64,000 nt of DNA from positions 1-64,000 of the forward strand of contig WTXG01000092.1 in assembly GCA_022496185.1 (NCBI GenBank), read 5' to 3'. How positions within the stretch are numbered: position 1 is the stretch's first letter; every line of letters starts with the position of its first letter. The stretch is from Multifurca ochricompacta (taxonomy: Eukaryota > Basidiomycota > Agaricomycetes > Russulales > Russulaceae). The notes below the pieces were generated by a model that did not search any database, had not been told where the DNA came from, and worked only from the letters and a program-made list of their open reading frames with translations. This document shows, in pieces, positions 56,800 to 64,000 of this stretch. A program made the position numbers and the translations under genes.

Positions 56800-59700
56800 A
56801 CTAAGGAAAACATCATAAATATGGCGGTGAGTGATGCCCCGACTAGACGCTTACTCTGCAGTTACCAAGTCTACGTGCGTAGCAGATACCATGGGGAGAG
56901 GATACATGATTCGAGGCATAGTGATGTACAAGCGGAGAGTACAGCGAGGGCACTTTATGCCATTAGGAAAAGGGTCTCCCAGTCACATTCACTTCCCATT
57001 TCCACAAAATTTCCGGCAGGAGAAACGTTGCTAAAGGCATTGTTTTTTTGAATGATGTCGAGTTGTGGCGTTATCACATTCAAAGATACTACTCATTGTT
57101 TCTAACTAACTGTTACCCCCACATGGTGAATGGCTCGCCTTCATCTTTGTTAACACGTGGAGCGCAAAAGTTTAATAATAATTGTGAACGGAACACTCAA
57201 ATCCAAGCGCAATCGCAATTACGGGACGCCTATCCCTCGTGCTAACAATTATATTGTACTCGATACCCGGTGCAATCGTAAATCTACTTGCCATTCTTTC
57301 TGTCAGTCGCTGTCATGTCATTGAAAGTTAAGTCTTAATCTCATGCTTATATCTTATCGGTATGTCTGGACGCCACACCTCGTGATCAAAGCGCGTCTAA
57401 CTTGACACATGACCATTTTATTCCTTTTCGTGGTTTCGTTCGATACGTTGTCTCCCCGTCCTTGACAATGATTGAACGCCTGAAAGCCATGAGTGGATTG
57501 GATCTGGTCTGCATTCAAATAATTTATTGACGCGTCAAGCACCGCGCTAGACACGTGGCCATGGCCACAGAATAATATGGGAACTATCGGACGGCGCTTC
57601 TTTCTTTCTAAAGCTATTATCCAGCTAGCTGTATCGCCCTTGCCGACCCGCTTCAAGATGCGCACCTGCCAAGGTGCTTCAAATTTACAATTGCCATTAG
57701 CTTTGGGTCGTAGCCTGCTCGGACACCAACCCCATGTTGATTAGTCCCAAATCTATTTAAATAAATTGTTTTCCAAGCACTTCTTCCCCTGGTGGCATGC
57801 GGGTCGACGCAGCGCTCGACGAGTAAGCATACTTTAAACTTGAACTTACTTTTGAGTAGGAAAAGCGCACACGTGCGATACACTACGCGATGATCGTCTA
57901 CATACTGGTAAGGGTTCCAAGATGAAGAGGAGCTGTATATATTTGAAAGAGGGCATTCTCGTCTTCCCCCCACCGCCGTCTCGTCTAGCTGCATGGCACA
58001 CACGCCGCGCTAATCTGCCCTCTGCCGAGATATTTTCGCATTATTCTCTCGTTTCCGTGTCACAATATATAATAAATGATCGTATGTCCTACTACTAGTG
58101 GCACATATAAGTTATTCCTGTGGCCGTTACAAAGAGATTCCAGGTATTAGTACCATGTCATGTCCTCCCGGGCCCTAGTACCGCCCTAGATGATAGAGCA
58201 TACTGATACCTCGGATTGCACGTCGTGCCTTCATTCAGTTCAAGTCTCCGAGTAGTACTACTCGGGTGTCGGGTTAACCAAGCTCGGCTCGACTTCGGTG
58301 CAAAACTTGGTTTTGAAATTAAATGCTATCTATTCTATTCTGTGTTTTCATTTAACTTAACTACGCAATTCCTTAAAAGGTGGTTGTACCACAGTAGAGA
58401 CAATGGCTGCTATTTAACACATACGACCCTAAACCATTAATCCTTCAAACTGCTAGGGTCGACTTCAAAATTAAAATAAAAAATGTTCAGCTTGACATTG
58501 ACGGAGCGTGAAGACACTCACCCCTTTGATGTTGTTTACTATATCCGAGTGTCCACTGCGCCCTGTTCCGGAGCTGACTGTCGCCGGTACTGTCTCGCAG
58601 AATTCAACTAAGGTGACTTGTCTGGCGTTTCCATTCGCAGGGTTGCTGGACGATGAACCGGCCCGTTCGTACACGCCAGCGCGCGAATTTAAAGACACCA
58701 TCAAAGAATTACTGTATAACTTGGGTGTCACAAATGCACTGTGGCACATAAAGAGACGAGAAAAAGAAAAAAAAAAAAAGGACGAAAAAACGTCAGTTGT
58801 GGATCGATGTATAATCAAGTCGACGCACAAAGCCAGGTGGATGTTATTTGTCCCTGAGCTCAAGAAAAATGTAAGGTGTATGATAGCAAGTGCTGCAGAC
58901 GCCACGCCTGACTCGACAGACAGGCGAATCATGTTTGTGAGCTTGCGGCCTGTGGCCCTATTCCATTTGACCGCCTGCTTTCTTGCTGCCAATAGCTGCG
59001 ACAGAAGTATATGAGTATTTTAGACAGCAGCAGAGCGATAATATTCAAAGTGCGGACCAAGTAAACCATGCTGGTGGCGATAAGGAGGTCAACGAAAGCG
59101 CTACCAGCCAGCCAGGTCTAAGAGAAGGTCAACCCCCTGCCACAAATTATGTAAATATGGATGCTTACGCTGATCGGGACATATATTTCAGTGATCTTCC
59201 GTACGTCGTTGATGGTCGCGTACTAGAAAAGTTGTCGATGACAAGGAGTATGAAGTAACAAAAACACTAACTGTAATGCCTGAGGCAATTCCGGTGATCC
59301 CCACTGCCAAGGACAACTAGATGAGCAAGGGTCAGGACGGCACCCGGCATAGGGACAAATGCACGAGGCGTACAATCACTATGCCTGAGGTGAAACACTT
59401 CCACTTCATATTGCGACCTAGTACCCAAAGTCGCCATGCGTAAAACATATGCACCCATATGGGGACTATTCAGAAGTCAGGGGGGTAACAGTCCACCGGA
59501 TCCATTTACTTGGCCTGCAACTCACTCGTAGCATCGATGACAGGCGTCATCGCAAAGCCCCAATCTGTCTTGATGAGAGTCTCTGGTTTACCCCATCCAC
59601 GGCACAACATCTTCCATGCTACATCTGTCGTTATGACTGAATCGATGGTATCAAGGACGAAGAGGCCATATACTGCAGCGCGTTTCCTTAAAAAGGAGCA

Positions 59701-61028
59701 ATATGATCAAGACGAAGACATACCGGCTGCTTTGGTCCATAATGGATCACCTGGAAAGGCAAGGTAGTACACGTCTGCGGTGAAGGCAGGTGACTATAAT
59801 GGCGGAACGAGGTGGAAAGCCTTCACGCACAGACTTGCAATACCATAATTCCATATAACCACCAGCTTAGACTTGCACCAACGAGCTTTACAGGGGAGAC
59901 ATCGAACATGATATCAGACGACCCCTGTGGAGAAAAATTGCAGTGATACGTACTATTGGCCCAACTCTGTAAAGCGTGAAGGATTAGGACCAGTCAGGAG
60001 TTACTGGCAGTCAGAACGTAGCACAGGAAAGTGCTCACAGGGGGAGAAACTTCTCAGAAGGATTGATGGCTGGTAAGGTTGTGTTATACTCGGACGACAT
60101 GGTGATCAGTCTGTGCGGGGCTCTAGAGCACTTAATTTAGAGGGCTTTTTACGAGAATGGCATTGCATTGAGTATGTGCAAGGGGCAACGATTTATGAAA
60201 GACGCTAAAAGATTGGAATTTACGATCCGTTGCGACGGGCAAGTCACTAGTATCATGAATGTATTATGTATCAATGTCCAAATAGTTAGTAAGGTTGCGC
60301 CGTTACCGTGGATGCCACTGATGTGCCCCTACACTTGTTATTGATGGTTGGTGATCGTCCATCTATTTGTACGTGGGTAGTGCCAATTGACATCGGCGCT
60401 GGACATTCTGGGTAGGACCACGATTGGAAAGGGTGTAATGACACACGGGGATTCGGAGCGCCCGCGTATTAAAATTTTTTTAATAAAATTTCCCTGTTAT
60501 TACAGTGGTTCTAGTGCATTGCTCACCTTGCGTCCTCGCATTCATGAATGGATTTGTGCCATCGTTTTCATGGATTCAAATTACGCGTCCACTAGACCAC
60601 GTCGTCCGCATGTTTTCCAAATTTGCAATTCACTCTCTATTGATTGGACTCGAAAGGCGGGATTACTTAAACCAAGCCGAAGAGCATGTTGGCAATATAT
60701 AAAGTTGAAGCCACCAAAAACTATGACTCTCAGGTTGGATGAAGAGAGAGGGTATTCGCGCATGTTGGACACCATGAATGTTTCTTCTGGTCTGGGGGAT
60801 ATCAACATGATAATAATGGAGTGGACTACCTAATTTAGTAGCAAGTGACTTCTTGACCCCTTATTAATTAATTTAATTATTGTTTTTTTAAAATACAATT
60901 TACTGTAGGAGATGGAAAGGCAGTAGACTTTATTTCTGTGTAGGAAAGAAACTAAAGTCTAATCTATCCTGGCTGGGTTGAATTTATGTGTGTTCAAATG
61001 TCCACATCCACAACACAATCCTTTCATG
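56800..61028. other. 4.2 kb without a convincing gene
   Basis: Short frames occur on both strands (for example 58471-58992 minus and 58508-59258 plus) but none shows a recognisable domain, clean splice sites or coding-like composition. The region 59440-59770 might be a very decayed gene. Confidence 0.45.
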
Positions 61029-61030
61029 TA

Positions 61031-61247
61031 CAGTGGCTCAAAAAACTGTCCATAAGTTTTGAACTTTTGTACAAATGCATATATTACAAAGTAATCAAAG
61101 GGAATGAAGCCAAGGTATGAGTGTATGAAACATAGCCTAGATTCAGGGCTTTCCAATGGGTCTTGGTTCATAAGATTCTATGAAGAATTGATCAAGATAT
61201 CAACCATTAAATCTGCTTCATCATTTGGACAGTTTTTTGAGCATCTA
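61031..61247. mobile_element. 217 bp mariner-like MITE
   Basis: The left end CAGTGGCTCAAAAAACTGTCC follows a TA dinucleotide. The right end GGACAGTTTTTTGAGC is its inverse and is followed by ATCTA. CAGTGGCTCAAAA ends with a TA target are typical of Tc1/mariner elements. The interior has no ORF. Confidence 0.6.
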
Positions 61248-61404
61248 TTTTTCATATAACTTTATATATATTGGAACTGGAACCACTGTAATATTGCTGT
61301 TCATCACATGATTAAATTCATATGATGTAATTATGATGTCATCAATGTCAACAAAGTATATATAAGGCCTGGTTCAAGGTTGAACATGCCACATCTGTCA
61401 TGAG

Positions 61405-62646
61405 TAGTGATTGTCAAGGGTTTTCATACCCATGTGGGTAAGTGCCATGGGTTTTGCCAGGTATGGGTACAGGTATATGGCTCCCAACCCATGGAAACCT
61501 GTACCTGCACAGCAGGTTTGGCAGGTATAGGTGCTGATTATGCATTGACAAGGTCAGTAGAATTTCCAAGATAAAACACATCTGCAGCCACAAAAATACA
61601 AGATCTTGTCTGATGTATGATACAGGGTGGCTTTAAATATGTTCTAGTGTTATCCTACAAAATATCAAAGCAGATCAATGGTGTGATGTAAAATAAAACT
61701 GTTATCAGTGATCTACATTCTTGAAAATCATGATGCATCTGTTTTATTAACATGCAACCAATTCTGCTGGTCTGGCACTATCTAAAATACTCTCTAGACT
61801 ACTTTAGACTATTCTATAATCTAATTATCAAATTACTTTATTGAAACAAGGCCCATGTGTATCTACAAGCTGCATGGGGCAGTGATTACATTGCATTGCA
61901 TGGTGGTCTGACCTCCTTCCTATTAAGGAAGGTTGAATTAAACATGCAGAATTGTGCATCCAGGGACCAGAACAGTCATGCTTGTATGAAATGAAACTAG
62001 AATAATAAAATAATAATGTAAATAAAAGATCCTTTTAATCTTCTGAACATAAAACAACAATTTTTGAGGAATCTTGAGTAGCCATAAATGAACGCATTGT
62101 GTCCAAGTGCTTATCTCCTTGACCAGGATGGCCTGGGCCATTTATCTGAAATGTGCAGAAATGCAAAGATTGGTCACACTTGTATAAAATTGAAACCAGA
62201 ATAATAAAATAAAAATGGAATAATAAATTATCTTAATCTTATGACCATAAAATAGGAATCTTTGAGGGATCTTGAGTAGCCATAAATGAATGCATTGTGT
62301 CTGAGTGTGTATCTCCTTGACCAGGATGGCCCAGGCCAATTGTCCAAAGTGCACAATGCAAGTAAAGAACTTGCATGTGTTTCATTTTATGGGTAACCCA
62401 GGTATCAAAACAATTATCCAGGGGTTACCCCTGCCAATTGCTATGTGTTCATCAAATTTTTTTGCATTCTGTGTGGTTATCTGACAGGCTATTCATCAAT
62501 GTTCTATAACATCCTATCTAATCATCTCTGTATACTGTATTTTAGTTGTGCTTGTATAAAATTGAAAGCAGAATAATAAAATAAAAATGGAATAATGAAT
62601 TATCTTAATCTTCTGAACATAAAACAAGAGCCATTGAGGGATCTTA
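61405..62646. mobile_element. Second hAT-like non-autonomous element, inverted and truncated
   Basis: It starts TAGTGATTGTCAAGGG and is, in reverse, homologous to 20863-19630 of the element at 19439. The GGGTA words, the LTR-like AT-rich units and the TTATTTTATTATTCT tracts are shared. The other end is lost at 62647, where a Gypsy LTR begins. Many C/T and G/A differences separate the copies. Confidence 0.7.
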
Positions 62647-63064
62647 TGTTATGAACCCCACTACATCATTTTGTTCTTTCTCTTTCCATGTGACTCATTA
62701 TTTGGCTGTGCTTGTCCCTTGTTGATCATGTTTACACTCCCCCTTTGTACTTGTTTGTTCCTTATCTCTGACTCATGCTGTGCTTATCTGTGACTCATAT
62801 ATTACACAAGAACTCTTATGTATTTTCCCACCAGAATCGTGACTATACCAGATATGTCTACATATATTCTCATCTGACCCACCTCTGCCCTGTGTCCCCT
62901 TTTAGTTACATTATGACTTCATTGATACACCAGGTACGATACTCTGATTAAGACCCTGACCTCTATTACATATATAAGGCCCGCCTAGATAGCCTGTATG
63001 CCTCAGACTTGACTTCTTAATCGACTTGGTGCATTACCTTCTGGGTGATCTCTAAGACCTGACT
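62647..63064 (+). repeat. Partial Ty3/Gypsy LTR, A-type
   Basis: It starts TGTTATGAACCCCAC and follows the copy A LTR (3668) through the TATATAAGGC box and AGACTTGACTTCTTAATC. It is cut at GACCTGACT by the opposite-strand LTR at 63065. Confidence 0.75.
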
Positions 63065-63652
63065 TGTTACGTCCGGTGCGGGACATTCCACACAACTTGT
63101 GTGACAGCACTGTTTGTATTTCAGATAAGAAACCAATAAGGTCTCTTGGAGTTAATGGGGACAAGTCAAAGTCTCAGGGCTGTTCCTGGGACGATGTTGA
63201 GCAGAGAAGTGCTGAAAGCACTGAGATGATCAAGTCAAGGAGTCAAAGGAGAAGTCCAGAAGACAAGCACCAATGTATTCAATAAGTTGAGTCTGAGGTC
63301 TACAAGGTAGTTACAGTGGACTTATATACGTAACTGGATGAGTGTCTACTAGATAAGAATCACAGAGTCAAGTGGGCCCAAATATATGAAAGTGGATGGT
63401 GTAAAGCCTGGCTTCTGATAGGGGATTAAGTAAATGTCCGGTCTTAGAGATAAGAGTGATAAAAGATAAGGGAAAGCGCAAATCAAGGTAAACAACAGGT
63501 CAACATGTACAAAGGCAGTTATGGGGAGGGGAGTAAGGCATGTGATGGGTCCCAGGATGGAGACATAATCGAGAAGTGGAGGGTAGGTGGGAGTGAAGGG
63601 TTTGCGTTAGGAAGTGTGAAAAACAGGGGGGTACTCGACAAGGGTCGTAACA
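63065..63652 (-). repeat. 3' LTR of Ty3/Gypsy element I
   Basis: This 588 bp LTR, on the minus strand, starts TGTTACGACCCTTG and ends GGACGTAACA. It is preceded on the minus strand by the purine tract AGAGGGGGTGA (63663-63653), which identifies it as a 3' LTR. Confidence 0.8.
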
Positions 63653-63678
63653 TCACCCCCTCTGTTGGCTCGAGCTGA

Positions 63679-63807
63679 CCCAGCTAGAAACGTGTACCGT
63701 CATTGTCCTGTACCAAGTCCACATAATCATCTGCTACATTACGATCTCTGATGGTGTAAGTCTCATCCTCCACACATTGGTGGGTGCATAAAAAGCCATA
63801 AGGGCCT
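63679..63807 (-). pseudogene. C-terminus of the additional post-pol ORF, element I
   Basis: On the minus strand the frame reads GPYGFLCTHQ, then DRNVADDYVDLVQDNDGT and a stop at about 63679. It matches the C-terminus of the extra ORF of element C (GPYGF, DRNVADDYLELVQDDDGT), with many third-position changes. It is cut at 63808 by an F-type Copia LTR. Confidence 0.65.
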
Positions 63808-64000
63808 TGTTGACATGAGACATGTCTGGAGATGCTTCAGGCATCTAAGGATTGCTATAGCTGTAGATAAGATTAGATTAGGTTCCGGAGTTTCGGACTT
63901 TTTACGATATCTTTATTACATTTCTTTCTCACCTTACTCAGCTAATTAGTGATGTACTTAGTAATGCGCAGTAAGCACATGATATCTCCTTGGCCAATGG
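63808..64000 (+). repeat. F-type Copia LTR, running off the window
   Basis: It starts TGTTGACATGAGACATG and follows the 5' LTR of element F to the window end (CTTGGCCAATGG), with scattered transitions. Whether an element follows cannot be seen. Confidence 0.8.

Noticed and set aside
58471..59258. Overlapping frames of 173, 168 and 91 codons on both strands
   Set aside because: No domain, low-complexity Lys and Ser stretches, and no splice context; probably chance frames.
59440..59770. Decayed glycoside hydrolase (GH51-like) fragment
   Set aside because: Only a faint resemblance (PICLDES) to a GH51 motif; frames are broken and no second motif was found.
1..64000. CRISPR arrays, operons or bacterial-type systems
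   Set aside because: No regularly spaced repeats of that kind; all genes have spliceosomal introns, so the sequence is eukaryotic.

Overview
The window looks like a repeat-rich chromosome segment of a filamentous fungus, most likely a basidiomycete. Genes carry many short GT-AG introns (about 50-110 nt), and the conserved genes (QCR6, mitochondrial Mn-SOD, histidine acid phosphatase) fit a fungus. The retroelements are fungal-type chromoviruses (Ty3/Gypsy with a chromodomain) and Ty1/Copia elements. No species can be named from sequence alone.

Layout. (1) 187-2873, minus: a seven-exon gene joining a Crinkler-type N-terminal header to a protein kinase. (2) 3.1-21 kb: a short hAT-like element, then a pile of Ty3/Gypsy copies of one family (A and B plus, C plus with both LTRs, D minus) and a 1.4 kb non-autonomous hAT-like element. 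(3) 21.1-41.3 kb: nested Ty1/Copia elements. G (minus) was split by F (plus, TSD tgcat). F in turn carries a 535 bp miniature LTR element in its pol (TSD cctac) and a 490 bp solo LTR of another family in its 3' LTR (TSD tgtga). G's 5' LTR holds a 1,273 bp solo LTR (TSD tgact). H is a third, 3'-truncated Copia copy. (4) 41.3-43.8 kb: a second miniature element, a Gypsy gag/LTR fragment (E) and a MITE. (5) 43.8-60.9 kb: low-repeat sequence with one unidentified gene (47.5-48.0 kb), QCR6, a secreted histidine acid phosphatase, SOD2 (minus) and one unidentified minus-strand gene. (6) 61-64 kb: a mariner-like MITE, a truncated second hAT-like copy and further LTRs, including the 3' end of another Gypsy element (I).

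Most notable system: the miniature element at 27894-28428. It has two 222 bp LTRs that look identical, a 91 bp core starting with a tRNA-3'-end-type primer site, and no coding capacity. Each LTR contains a complete tRNA-like Pol III unit (A box, B box, T-run). Its insertion site is fixed by comparison with the uninterrupted reading frame of Copia copy H. A second copy lies inverted at 41419-41853. Other notable signals are an exact 11-nt complementarity between the likely RNA 5' end and the primer site of the Gypsy family (Tf1-type self-priming), a half-tRNA-iMet-type primer site in the Copia elements, and an extra sense ORF after the chromodomain that is also preserved in element I.
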